Shown here: piece by piece, positions 47,801 to 61,900 of the stretch | Position numbering within the stretch: position 1 is the first letter of the stretch | Layout: each line of letters starts with the position of its first letter | Source of the DNA: Panorpa germanica | Lineage: Eukaryota > Arthropoda > Insecta > Mecoptera > Panorpidae | Assembly (NCBI GenBank): GCA_963678705.1 | Contig: OY783212.1 | Span: 13,454,001 to 13,518,000 of the forward strand | Direction of reading: 5' to 3' | DNA: 64,000 nucleotides | Position numbers and translations under genes: made by a program | The notes under the pieces: generated by a model | The model's input: the letters and a program-made list of their open reading frames with translations, nothing else | Databases searched by the model: none | What the model was told of the DNA's origin: nothing

Positions 47801-50800
47801 CATTGTGACAAAACAATCAAAATGGAAGAGTTACAGATGTAACAAGTATTATAAAATACGTACTATGTTTAATAATAAGTTCATATAAAATCATTGCCAA
47901 AGAAAGTCTTTGTACCTAGAACAGCATTGAAATCATTAATAAAAAAGAAACCATTCACAAAATAATAATACTTTCTTGGTTAGAGATTTCTGTTCAACTT
48001 TGTAATTCTTTGTGATTTTTGATTCACCCACTTCAATTATATTGCAAGCATTGTTAATTTTATGCAACGCATTTAATAGTTCTTAAATCCTTAATATCAG
48101 TAACATTGATAATAAAAGTTGAAACGACTTAACTTTACAATAGTTATTTACATATTTACTGACTGTCAAGTAATGATGCGCTAATAAAATCTCTGCGCGT
48201 AGCCTCAACGCTTCGAATACTAGTTGGTACCGTTAGAAGAACCAACGAGTAAACTCCACGATAATTGGTGTCACATTTGTATGGGCTTGAAGGTAATTCT
48301 CTTACTTTTCATGCAGGAAAATCTTTGCAGGCGTTTCCCCTTCGTTTCCCGAATGATCTTACTGCTTTCGAGGACATCTCTTCTATTATCCAACGTAAGT
48401 TAACTAAGCCGGGGTCTCTATTCTCTTCTCTTCTCTCTATAGCCTACTGGTTGATACTGGTGGCATAATGTTTGAATTTAAAGCGAGCTACGGTATGTAC
48501 TACACATCTATAATTCTACAATTCTAGAATTCAGACAACAGAGATCGCGGACACTCCCACTTTATGTCTTCAACGAGTTTAAGGACAGACATGGCTTTAA
48601 AACCTATTTATTATATCTCAAGTATTAGACATTACTTTGTAATTTTAGAAAACGAGACCCTACAATGTAATCACACTTACAAATGAATTGTTCTGCTGTA
48701 TAACTTGAACTTTGTGGACTATAGAAGACTCTCTAGACAATGAGTAAGCTAGGGTTGGTCTAGTAACTTAGATTTCTTGGTAAAATGTAGTTATTTATGA
48801 AGTTGTTTCATGTTCAAACACTTACGTAATAACTTTAAGAAGCGACAACATTTATCAATACTTACTTTTCTTTATAATCCCTTCCATTAACATAATGAGT
48901 CATATGAACTGCGTTGAGGACTGCACGGGTTTGTGAAGTGAACCACATATGCAATATCCAATAATTACAGTTTAACTATGTATGTAGTTATGCTTCGTTC
49001 CAATTATTAAATAATTACGTATTCGTTCTATTTATTGTATTTAAGGTTTTGTCCCCCTATTGTCCCCCATTAATGCCAGATAGCGTGTTCGTGGTACTGT
49101 GAATACATTCTCTCGTTAAACGCGCTTTCTCTTCCGCGCTTGGGTGGAACAGATTGACAGATTGATGACTGAACCGTCAGCACCTAGCAACAGCATTTCG
49201 CTTATGAGTTCAGTCAAATATCCTCAAGTAAAGGCCTTCTAGAATCTGACCACTCTTAATAATTTTAAAGCCATGATCCTGATTTATAACAAGTAAGAAG
49301 CAAGTACCTGCCCACATCTTGAACTTCCGTTTAAAATGAAAATCATACAAAACCCATATAGAGAAATCTTCACCTCAATAGCATGTAAAGATAGAGAATG
49401 AGAGAAAGAGAGAGAAGATTTTACGTTCAGATCAGATTTGTATAGGACGTGATTTGTGTGCGAAACTTTTGTTCTGTTCATGTTTCCTGCTTTGCAGCCT
49501 TACTGGTACTCACTGGTTACTGGTGGTAGGTAGTGGTATCCAGCCTTCAAATCTTCTTGTCTTCTTACCCTAAGAAACGAGGTTTCTCTTATTGTCGCCA
49601 CTACCATTCAAACTTCATTGAAATCGAACATTTTATGATTTTAATAGCGTACTTGTACCGTGTACCCCTATACTTACATTGATAAGTTAAACTAGGGGAT
49701 GATTCTATTAAAATATTACATTTCATTTACAGTTATACTTAATACATCAATTCAGTCGGGAAAATTAGGGAAACGTGGAATATCTAATCACTCCCTCATT
49801 CTGAGATAACCGAGCACCAAATTAAATGTCATCTTCTTTTTGAAATTATCCCTAATTACATATTTCCTAAACCATTTTTAAAATAGTAGAAGTTGTTACT
49901 CTTGTACTCATAATTACAAGAAAAATCAATTCTTAACAATATGTAATTTTCTTATTGCAGCTTTTACCTACTTAATTAACCTATATTAGCGCAAGGACAC
50001 GCTATGCGTTTACCTTACTTTTCTTAATCCCTATTTAATTGCATGTATAATTAACAAGTAATCATGCAGTTTCTTTGCGTTAACTTTCTTTATTTGTAAA
50101 TATAGAATAGTATTCTTAAGGAGACTCTAATGATTGACTGCAGTATCTATGATTGATGCAGTAGTAGCTGGAACAAGGTGTTTGTTAGCATTATGATTAC
50201 AGAAGTAATCGGTTAAAGTAAGACTTAATTAAGCGCATCAACTTTGTTAAGGGATTTTAAGCAGTAGAACATCTAAGAAGAAGAATGCTTAGTTGTAGAT
50301 TCTCTTAATTAAACCTTTGATTTCAATAATGATAATTTGGAAATTATCCAGGTATCGATACGATCTCGATAAACAGAGAATACCAGAAATATGTATAGAG
50401 AATATTTAATTATTTTTTTTATTAATTATAAAAACGTTTAATACACTAGATTTTATTTAGAATTCAACCCAGAAAAAATCTGGTCAAAGTGTGTAATCAC
50501 TCGCTGGTGCAAATTAGTTTGGACTATCAGATCAATCCACTTCTGGTAAAATGAAAACTTTGATTATTGATTAGCTATAAATGCATAAATTTACCTATTA
50601 TAAACAAATTTAAGAAACTGTAAATACAAACGTAACATTTATGTAGTATATATGTAAATTCATAAATTATCCTGCAATTATTGAGTATGACTTCAGTTAA
50701 TATTACTTTCTCCTTCTAATTATTCTCAAGTTGCTCGAATATTCCATAATGCATTGTTATGTACGTTACCGTGGTTAGTATTATATTTAAAGTCGTTGTA

Positions 50801-53733
50801 TGTTTATGCTTGAAACCAGGAATAAGACGTTCATAGGTTCATCCAAGTGAATTCAAGAGGAAAGCCGTAAGTGGCGTTAGCTTTGCTTTCCCGCCACAAG
50901 ATGAGCGCGTTCTGAGCTCTTGTGTTCCTGTACTCTTGCTTCTATGCATTTCTTTGGTTAGCAACGTGTAACTCTTAGTTCAACTTGGGTTCAGACTACC
51001 TTAGAGATAAGGAGCCTGCTGTGCTGTGTGCTTTCATGGTTTACGGAGGCTACGAAGATTTATTTGGTTCGTATTCATATCTCTAGAAAATGAAATACAA
51101 ATATCGCGATCGGGATTTCATTACGGGCTAGACGTTAAAATTTATTTGCATTTCAGTACCAGATCATAATTTTTTCAATATATCACTCCTGCCAATATAA
51201 AATCCTTTGGACTTTTTAAAATACCATTATTTTAAATCTTTAAACTATATCATTTTTTGAGAAGTAGAAAAAAGTCTGCAAAAGCTGCATTTTTTTTATT
51301 TCATATAAATTTAATTATACGTGCATCATTTACGTTTTTAATCATTTAAGTACAAAGAAAACTATTTATATTTGAGTTTAAAATGGGACATGCATATCGT
51401 TGAAGACTGTGGTATCCTCCATGTGGCCAATAGCATTAGAAATAGGAACTATACGTAACTCTACTTCTCGAAAGAGACCTTTCTTTTTCTTTGACTGTAC
51501 TTTCAATTGTATCCAGTTACAATTAACTTTACTAAGTCTCCTTTTACCGCCTCCGCATAAATCCATTGTGAGCACATTTTGATAACTACACCAATGAGCT
51601 AAACATCTAATAATTTTAACTTTGTTTGCATGGATAACATAAAACCATAAGTGATGTTTTGTACAAGAAATTTTTTAAAATCCATTTCTCGTTTACATAT
51701 TTTAACTTACGTTTGTATGTAAATTCTAATACATGAAACGTAAAATCTCAAATAGAACAGCACAAATGATGTTTTTTTATACATTAATGGTAAAAAGTAT
51801 TTGTATGATACATATTATCCATGTATTATTTCTGTAACAAACCTCAAAACCATTATTCTTTATTAAAATAAATTACAATATCATGTACGTCTAAAATATT
51901 TGAAATCGTAAACCAAAGAACTTCGAGAACATTGTCATATCCTTCAATTTGCCTGCAGTGCTTTCTGTGTATTAAACAATAAGTCATTTTGATATTTTAT
52001 TACATTTTATTAGGCAAGCGGCTGTGATACCTCGTATAGTACCGACTACCGACTTATCCAGCTGTCGCCTTATTGTAGCGAAGATACAAACTGATACACA
52101 CATAAATGTACTTTAAACGTGTCAACAGATTGCAGAAGCATGTTTTTCCTTTACGCTGATATCCGGTGGAAACGAAAAGGGTCTTCTTACTTCTATACAG
52201 TTCAATACAATATTATTAACACTGTTACAAATGTTTGTTATTTGTATTCTAGTGCATTCGAAATTAATAAAAGTCTTATTTCTGCGAGCTGTTAAAATAA
52301 TGCGAACAATTTATGTGGCTATAGGAAATTAAGAGTTTTATTTTTTATTACCTACGTTTTTTTTAAATGGTAAATATTTAATCGGCATAAATTAACACTT
52401 CGCAGATGCCCCCGAAAAATGTTCACAACCAGATTCCATTCTATACAGCGCAAATTTAAATTTGTTACAGATTCTTCTTTGTAAATTTCGATATTTCAAA
52501 TGAAGATCGAAATAACTTACCACCCAAAACATTGAGAAAAATTCGAGATATATATTTTTTCTAAGTAACTGATTATTTTATTTGTTTTTTAACAAATACA
52601 AAATAGTTCTATTCAAGTAAAATACGAGTGTGATTTTACATAAAATTTCATCATTATTTAAACTTTTAAAGTAACATTATTAGTAAAGCATATATGTAGA
52701 GTATGATTCAATAATTAAGAATAACCTTTTCTGTACAGTCAGAGAATTAATTTAATTTATTCAATATTGCAATAATAAATAAATGATTACGGTAATTCGT
52801 CCTGCACCGTCAATTTAATAAGTGAAGTGAAAGATTTTAAATAAAATTAATTTAAAAAAATCATCACCTAAAATTGCAAATATTTATTTTAAAATCAAAA
52901 GTAACAGACTAAAATGTTCTGTTCATTAAAAAGAAATCAACAATTTTGAACATTAATCACTGCATATTTTTACTTATTTTTTCTTGTTGTGAATTAACAG
53001 CGTACAGGAAGTGAATGTTAGGTAGTGGGTGCTTCGTGAATCCGATACAACGCTTTCGTTTCCGGTACGTACATAGATACAGTGCTATAGACATTGGCTT
53101 TTTCCTTTGTAAAATGAAATTTCTTTTGTTTTTGTCATATGTTAAGAAAAACAGGATACATAACAATAATTAAATAATGGAGTTCTGTCATAAACCCTGA
53201 CACATATACATATTACACACACATATTCATATTCATATACACCTACATATAGGAAGGAAAATATTTTATCATCAGTATCGGGCGGAAATATAATGGAAAT
53301 GTTAAATTTATTTAAATAATCGTAGAGGCAAATGTATTCGTGCTGATGTCTGTGAGAAAATAACGAAAGCTAACAACTGCCAAATAACATCTATCCAGCA
53401 GACAGGTGGCATCAACCTTTAGTACTTAGGGAGACTATTAAATGATCTTGGAAATCAAATGTATAGCTGATCATAACTTATTCAAAATTTAATCTTTTGT
53501 AATTCTGTTATTTTGTTTGTTATTAAATTAAAGTGACACTTTATTTCAAAGATTCGTTGTATTCTTTACATTTTCCTTAGAACAACCTATAGTGAAATTA
53601 ATTTAGTGCAGGGCCCCTTTTTACAGTTTCGCGCACAAACGACCACATCTTTCAAAGGACCCTCAAACGTATTTGTAGTTATGCATGTAATTGTAACTCT
53701 ATTGGGATGATTTTTTTTTTTTTTTAAATTTAT
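44881..53733. other. Long AT-rich stretch with no recognised gene
   Basis: Small GC-richer patches occur at about 45738-45820 (GGCGAGGCTGCCGGCGTGAG) and 47107-47290 (CTGGCCACCCGACCGCCCAG), either of which could be exon or regulatory DNA. A frame at 47153-47365 lacks an ATG start. The frames at 48265-48468, 49284-49481 and 51378-51582 have no recognisable product. No tRNA-like boxes or terminal repeats were noticed. Confidence 0.4.
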
Positions 53734-54184
53734 AATTTGTCAGTCTTCTTAGGACTTCGATCCTTTCTTCGCCCTTATTATTATTATTGGGATAAATTGA
53801 AGTCTATATTATAGTGAGAAGTAGAATTTGATTTATATTATAATTGAATAGATCTGAATTGGTGAAACCACTCGCATGAGATTTTATTAAAATATTGATT
53901 GTAATTAGTCAACCGAAATTATGTTATTATATAAATATTTTTTTTTATCAAATCGATGTGGAAAGTACAATTTTAAATTTTTTTAGTAAAGTTAAATACC
54001 ATAAACCAAATAATTTCCATACTTTGATGTCAAAGAAATCAAATAATTTTCTATAAAACTTCTATATCATTACAAATTCGTACTAGATTTTCATACTAGA
54101 AAAACAGTAAAACTCAAATATTACCAATTATTTACCTTAAGAAGGGCGAAAAAAGGACCGTGGTCCTAAGAAGCCCGTGAATTG
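53734..54184. mobile_element. MITE with 43-bp inverted ends
   Basis: The left arm (AGTCTTCTTAGGACTTCGAT, then CCTTTCTTCGCCCTT) and the right arm reversed (GGGCTTCTTAGGACCACGGT, then CCTTTTTTCGCCCTT) match at about 33 of 43 positions. The AT-rich interior of about 365 bases has no coding frame. A single arm of the same type occurs at 59345. The superfamily is unknown. Confidence 0.6.
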
Positions 54185-56251
54185 TTATTAAAAAAAAATA
54201 ACAACCTAACTGTTTAAGAAATACTTTTTATTGTATTTAGCCACAGCTTAGTACAATAACATTTGAGTCTTTCAATAATATGAAGAGCCTCTTTTTTGCA
54301 GATTAGCATACAATCATAGCTAGTATTAAAATACATTAAAGAACAACTTCAAAACTTCTCCAAGAAATGTACCTTCAATAACGAAGTACACCGACAAAAG
54401 GTTTTCAACTCCTTTAGTTTAAAGTAGTCCCGATGAGTGCAGTAGATATGTAGGACGAGCGATAGGGGATTTTAGGGCTAAAAAGGTCACTCACGCGCGA
54501 TCAAAGATTCAGGGACTCAGTGAGACAATGCCAAGTGGTGGCCTCTCTAGGACACCAACGACAGGACGACAGAATAAAAAATCATCTAACAAACAAAATC
54601 AGTAGAAAAACTCTCCCTTAAAATGAGTCCAGTACTAAAATGGCCTTGAATTATCAAAGAGCATTGGGAAATTGGAAAGAAGGGGATCTGATCTGGAATA
54701 GTATGTTTGAACTGTTGTGTAGGAACATTATAATTATTTAATTAAGGTATTTATTATTTAATGCAGTCGATAAATACGTAAACCTCACTCACGAGAATAG
54801 CAAAAAATAAACTTAATAATTTACCAAGTCGTGGTTGTATATCCTATTCTATTTTTAAACAAAGTTAAGTTTTTTTGCGACGTATGCTTAAAATATTTAA
54901 CATAACTTAACTTAACGTTAAGGCTGAATTTTGTAATTTCACAAGATTTAATGCTTATAATTTATTTTCTATTTAAAGTGTTTTTCCGCCAAACATAAAA
55001 TGGAAACCCGTATATTATTTAACGGAAGCCATAAGCTAAATCTAAGATTCATTTTCTACCTTTCACATAGAAATTGCAACGGAGTGTGTAAGATTCAACT
55101 TGCTAGCTGAGTACCTATGCAGAAAAACATTCAATTGTAGCCAGTAAATATTCAACTTTATTTTAGTGAAGTTTCGATTTGTTTTTACTTCATTATTTGG
55201 GGCTCTCATATTCAAATATTTCACAGAGTTCACTTCACTCACTAAGGGCTTAGGTTAAAGGGGTTAATCTTTGACCAATCCGACACTGGCTTCGATTCAT
55301 CAGAACTAATTTTCCATAAAACTCCATCTATACGACAAGAAACGGAACCTCATTACCAAAGCGATAATATACTCGTGTACCCGCGCACAATACACGTAAA
55401 TGAAATGGGGAATAAATTCACAAATGGTCCCTAATTTTAGAAAATGCAATCAATTCTTCCATACATGACACTAATCATAACATGATTACCAATGTAAACG
55501 GGGTTAATTGTAGACCCCGTAAGACCTTCACCGTTTCACAGTCATAGTCTATCTCTTTCACTCTCTGTACACAAGCATGAATTGGCTATTAGTGCTGGCA
55601 AACAGTGCGCTCCTAATGGCAACCTTTTGGCCTTTGGCCGCTTCCCTTCGTTAGTGAGACTCAGACTGTGAAGCCTTGGTTCTGAGTATCGAGGTTCGAG
55701 GATCGTGGGCTCCACATATCGTTACCACCTTTGCTCCTTGCCACTCTTGTTGCTGAGTAGTATCGTATACGAGTATGTTGCTCATTGCTTTACTGGCTAG
55801 GAGTATATATATAAGTTGGTAGATCTGTTGGCTCTCTACTGCCTTACTTATTGTACGAATACGATACAAGCATACACGTAAATAGCGTGACCGGGAAATC
55901 TATAAAGTACAGCAAGGTTTCTATTACGATATGCAGTTTATTTAGAAAATAATTAAACTTACTAGGTTAAGGTTGTTGATGTGTTGAAAAACCTATTCTT
56001 GTTTTATCCTAACCTCACGCTTTGTTTTTAAAATTATTATATTTAAAAAAAATCGTTTTAGCAAAGCTAAAATTTTAATAGTAAATATAATAAATTCGTA
56101 ATTAAGAACGTATGCGTACTTGCTACCTTACACGCCTTATATACGTTTTACAGAATTTTCTTTTAAACTAATATTCATTATTGCCAAACCGTTCCTGTGG
56201 GCCCTAAATTCTAGCAGACGCTTTAAAGCTCTTAAAAAAAAATAGATAAAC
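54185..56251. other. Mixed AT-rich sequence, nothing firmly recognised
   Basis: A somewhat GC-richer interval at 55500-55760 carries a minus-strand frame (55651-55869) without recognisable content. No repeat family is identified. Confidence 0.4.
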
Positions 56252-56301
56252 TATATCATGAAATAGTATCCTAAGCTACGTCATGAAATAGTACTCTAAG
56301 C
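56252..56301. repeat. Two-copy 25-bp tandem repeat
   Basis: TATATCATGAAATAGTATCC plus TAAGC is followed directly by TACGTCATGAAATAGTACTC plus TAAGC. Confidence 0.7.
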
Positions 56302-56329
56302 AACATATATAAAATATATATAGTACTAT

Positions 56330-56475
56330 GAGAAATAGTCTTGTAGTGTATAGTGTAGTCCACACTTATTAGCTTACTACAAACTGATTCTAACGTTCAT
56401 ATTTTACTTCTAATATAGGAAATTGTCTTGGAGTGCAAGTTTCACAATTGCCAGCTTACTACAAGTTAATTAAAC
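56330..56475. repeat. Diverged tandem duplication of about 85 bp
   Basis: AGAAATAGTCTTGTAGTGTA and AGCTTACTACAAACTGATTC in the first unit correspond to GGAAATTGTCTTGGAGTGCA and AGCTTACTACAAGTTAATTA in the second, in the same order and spacing. Confidence 0.5.
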
Positions 56476-57893
56476 ATTGCGTCAAATTTTCTACCTGGAG
56501 TATATATAATCCGTCACTGTTATTAAGCAGTTTTATTGTATTGTATTTCGCATTGGAAAAAAAACTAAATTAAAACATAAAATATATTATTAATGCAATT
56601 GTAATCCTGGTTCTACTGCGACTTCAATTAGTTTTAACATATTCGCAGAATGCTTTTGTATTTTGGTGATCAGGTCAGTCTGTTTAAGTCTTGATCGAAT
56701 CATAAGTCATGGCGTGCTGTAATTATCGTTTCATGTATTTTTCCTCATTATAGTATTAGTAGATGTTACACTGTTATTTGTCAAATTTGACATTAATGAA
56801 TTGGCAACAATCAAACCCAGGAAGTATAGAAGATACAGCTTTCTGTCAGCAAGCGTCCATGCTCTCGATCTCTGTGCCTTTATTTATAATCGTTTAATTA
56901 CAATAATCTCTGTTATTAGAGACACCAATATCTCGAAAATATTAACATTTATCATAACAGTATCCTTTATTATCATTTGCAAGATAAGCATCAATGTCTT
57001 TAACACCTTGTGTATACAAGAATTATTATTATTATTATTACACTTGATTAAGTAATTGTTTTAATTTATAATCATTTATAAACGTCACTTACCAAGATAA
57101 GATCTCGACGTGTAAACATAGATGTTCCTACTTCTGTACCTTACCTTGTTTAGTCTATGCAGCCAATTCAATTAGAATCATCATAATGTGTACTTTATCT
57201 ACAATATAGTCGTCCCACAGTCTCGTCCCGACCAACACATACTAGTACAATCCTTAACCGTAGCGTCCCACATGTTTGAATCATGCACGTGTTGTTCCCA
57301 TCCATACAACATAGAACACACAACGTAGAATGTAGAAACGTAGCCCACAGCTCGTGTGTGCTAGCTCGCGGTTGTCTGAATAGAGGTTCATCAGATGAGA
57401 TTATGCCATAACCAAGGACCAAGGAGCAAGGAGGCAGAAGTGTGAAGAGTGAGAAGAGTCAAGGGGCTAAACGAAGAGGCTATATGGTGGTTATTACAGG
57501 GTTGAAGGCTCTTCTAACAAAATATATGTAGAGATAGAAAAGGGATGAACCACCACCACTGTTAAGAACCATGAGATTGTTCTGGTCTGCCTAGAACTAG
57601 ATGTTAAACAAAAGATCACATATTCTGCAAGAAGATGTGCATGCTACAAGGAATATTATATTGTGTAAACCAAAGAGATTAGCACAATAGTGGAAAGTCA
57701 AAATTTGGTGTTATTAATTTATCATATGCTTTAAATGGAGTAATTGAGGTTGACTAATACAATAATTGATCGTATTAATTAATAATGTCTTAGTTCATGT
57801 AAGAACAAGTACGTTGTATGTTCTTTTGCTCGACTTAGTTAACTGCAAACACTATTATTTTTCTAATTTATAATCTTGTATTTTTCCTACAAG
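56476..57893. other. Mixed sequence, nothing firmly recognised
   Basis: The frame at 56801-57055 ends in a TTATTA repeat. The GC-richer interval at 57215-57430 has a minus-strand frame with no recognisable product. Confidence 0.4.
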
Positions 57894-58127
57894 ATTATGG
57901 AACCGTTACCGGAAATTTTAGTTTTGGTATTCCAAAGAAATTTTTGGCTAAATTTTCAAATAATAATGTTATGGCAAATTTGCAGATTCTATTCCATTGA
58001 ATGTTTCTATATTCAATTTAGTGTAAATTTGTTAACCGATTTTGCTCATAAGAAGACGTGGTTATTAAACACATCGCTCGTCCAGTTCATTAAAGATATA
58101 TCTCCGAATAATACAAATATGATTTGA
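57894..58127 (+). CDS. Candidate terminal exon or 76-aa ORF, function unknown
   Basis: A strong acceptor (TTGTATTTTTCCTACAAG) ends at 57893, and an ATG follows at 57897. The frame then runs 76 codons to TGA: MEPLPEILVLVFQRNFWLNF, IIMLWQICRFYSIECFYIQF, and the end FIKDISPNNTNMI. It is hydrophobic, rich in aromatics, with four tryptophans and two cysteines. No family or clear signal peptide is recognised. It might be a last exon or a chance frame in AT-rich DNA, where F, I and L codons are favoured. Confidence 0.25.
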   Translation: MMEPLPEILVLVFQRNFWLNFQIIMLWQICRFYSIECFYIQFSVNLLTDFAHKKTWLLNTSLVQFIKDISPNNTNMI

Positions 58128-58267
58128 AATGCAGTTATATGTACAATTGTATCCTCTATCTGATTAAGTACTTAGATAACTTATAAATTCAACCAAACAA
58201 AATTATAATGCAGATAAACTTACCGAATAATGGTGGAGTGTTTGTAACTTGAATATCGTATTTGTCA

Positions 58268-58345
58268 TTAGAGGCCATCCTTAAATAACCTTTCATGCAA
58301 GGAGGGGGGGGGGGGGTATCCGTGCTATGACGTCACAAGCAGTAT
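58268..58345. mobile_element. Poly(G)-containing transposon-end-like sequence
   Basis: GAGGCCATCCTTAAATAACC, then GGAG with a run of 13 G (58304-58316), then TGACGTCAC. From memory this layout (a CCATCC-TAAAT start with a G-run and a GTCAC motif) resembles a transposon end widespread in insects. Only one end is visible. A similar 12-G run at 22810 also follows TTTAAAT. Confidence 0.3.
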
Positions 58346-58739
58346 AAAATATATAAAAAAAGAGGAAATTTGTGTGACTTAATTTATGTATCGATGTATT
58401 AGAATACAATATAAATAATATAACAAACAGAAACTGTATGTAACACGTTCAACAAAATATACTGCAACAGATACTAAATTTAATGGTGTATATTTACTCG
58501 GATTATATAGAAAGCTTGATTATATATTTTCCAATGTATTTGTTAAATACTTGAGCTCTATATCTTTATAATTTGTTATTCAATTTAATTTTGGCCTTGA
58601 TGCATTGATAATTGCGTATTACAATTAACCGTAAGATTATTTAAAACACAGTAATTTCTTTAAAAACAATTCTCATTTATTTATTTAACGACTGGTATTC
58701 CACTTGTGATACATGTTTACCGTTGTTTTCTAGATTAGC

Positions 58740-58985
58740 TAAGTGAGGGCTCAGAATAGGTATAAGGACTACCTATATAGGTATAGTACTTGTGAACGCC
58801 GCTACTGTGCACAGTTCAACCAACCCGCGTAATTACGAGGGGAAATTAAGCACCAACGCAGCCGTCGGAAAGAGCTTGGGTGCAGACTGTAAAGTGCGGA
58901 GTCGTAGAAGGGACCGACGTAGCGGTAGCGGTTCCCAGTGCTAAGTCCAACGGGCCAAGAAGCAGTAGGGCTCTGAGGCAGTGCA
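58740..58985 (+). other. GC-rich patch, possible exon or regulatory element
   Basis: GC-rich and CpG-rich compared with flanks (GACCGACGTAGCGGTAGCGG). Two plus-strand segments are open: one reading RAQNRYKDYLYRYSTCERRY, one of about 43 codons reading QPSERAWVQTVKCGVVEGTD. No protein family is recognised, and GC-rich sequence stays open by chance. Confidence 0.25.
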
Positions 58986-61900
58986 CAACCTAATATACTC
59001 GTAGACTTGAAACTGTAGACTATTTTAGATCTATTTTATAAAATAATGTAGAATCTCCGTGCATTTAATGCGTGTTTGTTATTGTAAATGTGCAGATTTT
59101 GTAAATGGATTTATGAACTACTTTAATACGAGTACCGGATTACTGAAATTGCCAACACACAGATTAAAAGTTTAATTAGATGAGTCTTATTACTTGATTT
59201 ATTCAAATAAGACAACAACATCATTCGAACATACATTTTTACTTCCAACGCTTTAAACAAAAATAAAGTTTAAAAAGTACTTTGCAAGTTAATATTTTTA
59301 CATTACGTTACCTAAACTTCCATTTTATTTTGTTTTTTATTCATAATTTTCCGAGCTTCGTAGGATCACGGTCTTTTTTTGGCGTTAATGTTACATAATC
59401 AATTTCAATTTCAATAGTTACATTTTGTTATTTACAGAAATTAAACATAATGTTACAAAACAATGTAACAAAACATTGTCATTAAAGAAATACAAAGACC
59501 AATATATTTATTTAATATGTAACATTCTTCGTCTTATTCTCATTCTTATCATCTTGCATAAAAATAGTTATTCACATCAGAAAACGTAAAACATCCTAAA
59601 AATGTTATATAATAGCTAAACTTGTTTTTGATAAATAAACCTTAAATATGTGTTATTATAGTTAGCGGATAGCAATTTTTATACTTGGTTATATAAATTA
59701 CGTAGTTATTCTTTTTCTATTGTTTTTTCTTTCCACCTTGACAGTATAGGTAAATATATTGCAATTAACATAGTAGTTTGCATTGGAAGCATTTTGTAAT
59801 TTCGAAGAAAAATTATTTGGAAATGCTTATAAATATATCCGCAAAACAAAGTTAAGTTCTGTAAAAATTGGTATCTAAATATAACGTAGTATACTTTAAT
59901 GCTATTTAATACAAAGTGTCATTTTTTGGATTAATAATAAAATTGCTAATTGGGTGTAAAAACACTTTGCTAAACCCAGTGCTTTTTCAGAAATCGAACT
60001 ACTAAGACCTACTTCTGGCAAATGTATTAGGATGTTATTCTGTTTAGAAAATATTTATTTCGATTATTGTTTGAAATGAAAGTTTTAACAAATTTTTTAA
60101 CAAGCAGAAGTAAATTTTTCTTGTCATCTATGGTATATATTGAGAACTTTAATGTATTAAACGAGATATATACTACTACTAATGGAATAGCAATGTGTTA
60201 GTGCTCTAGAGATTGGTCCACAGAACTCTTCATTTATAAAAGCAGAACGCGTATTGTTCTATTATTCATTGTAGAGATCATTCTTGACGGAAACAGAATT
60301 CCACCAAACACAGTAGTAGCCAGCCAGCGAGACCGGAGCTAGGACTGGAACAGAAACAGAAACAGAGACAGAGACGTTTCAGATTGTTAGGACTGAAACT
60401 CAGATATATAGAAACATTTGGTCCGTGACGTCACACATCAGTGAATTCATCTTGTTATTTCATGACATCATTCGTCACGATTTCAGATTTTGTGCGATCC
60501 TCAGTTCACCAACTACTTCGTACTCGTCCCACCAAGGGAACCAGCTACGTCATGCTGTCGTTTATAACGCATCTGTAAATATATCAGACACAGTTGAATT
60601 CCTGGACTTGTATTGAAATACTTGAACAATACTAGCACCATTTTGTTTACGAGAATTAATTCATTAGGAGAATATTTATTCCTATCTTGTCATTGTTCAT
60701 TGTCTCAAATATTAGTGAGTTATCAAGTTCAATTTGCAGATCAATCAGAATATTAGACGAGTGCATTGATGCTGGTGTGCACGGGTGTGCTTTTATCAAA
60801 ATTATCAAAACTTTAAACTTTTTTTATTAACAAAATTTCTGTAACAGTGTAGAAAAATCTCTTATATCTGCTGCTACTTTCATCCCTTGCCTTTACAACA
60901 CATATACATATACTCGTTCATTCATACATAAACTGAGATTTTCCTATACTAACAGTCGTGACGATGATGCCCTCCTCATAGTCTCGTAGTCCGCCTACTG
61001 TTTAGCTGGCTGCATCACTCTTTACTCGTATCTATATTCTGTTACAGTGAATAACCCCGCGCTCTAATGTAACGTTTCTCTTATTTTCGTTTAACAGCCA
61101 AAGTTTTGCATGGCACAACATTGAATTCAAACTGTCACATATAGGCTCAATGTATTGTACCAAATTTGTAAAATACGTTCTCCGAATATACGTTTCCGGT
61201 GAGCTCAGGCCATTATTCTGAACATACGACTGCTGTTGTTCGCTTCACCTATATGACTTTATATATACACATACAAGTATATATATATGTATTTATACAT
61301 ATTTTACAATAATACATTATGTTTAATTCATATTTTAAATTTTAAATGACATACTTTTCCTTTAAATAATGCATAAAATAACTGTTTATAGTCATAATAA
61401 GTTCCTAATGCATTTACCATTCTATGGTTTACGTCATGCTAGAGTTTGGTTCCGTTTAAGCTTTATATTATAAAGCTTACGATGTAAAATTCAAAGATAA
61501 TTTATATTCTGCATTGTAAATTCACTGCTTAAAATTCAGAACATCTAAAATAACAAAAGTATATATTTTAAACTTATATTGAAATGGTTCAATGTTAATA
61601 GTTTAAAACTTCACTTAAGCTGGTTTGATAAAACAAGGTCTGATCAAATGTGAAAAATATTATTATATTGAAAATATATATTAACGTTAATAAGCTGCTA
61701 GTTTTAATTAAATTCTAATAGTTGTATTCATTATCAACCCTGGATTAAACCTTAGACTAGGTAGTAGACAATGCAGGAATTGTGACTAGATATTAATAAA
61801 CAAGGTTTATAACAAGGACTAATTGTGTGTAAGGAATTGAATTTTCTTAGCGTGGTATATAAAAGAATACGCAATTAAAATATTAAGTGTTCGTCGTTAA

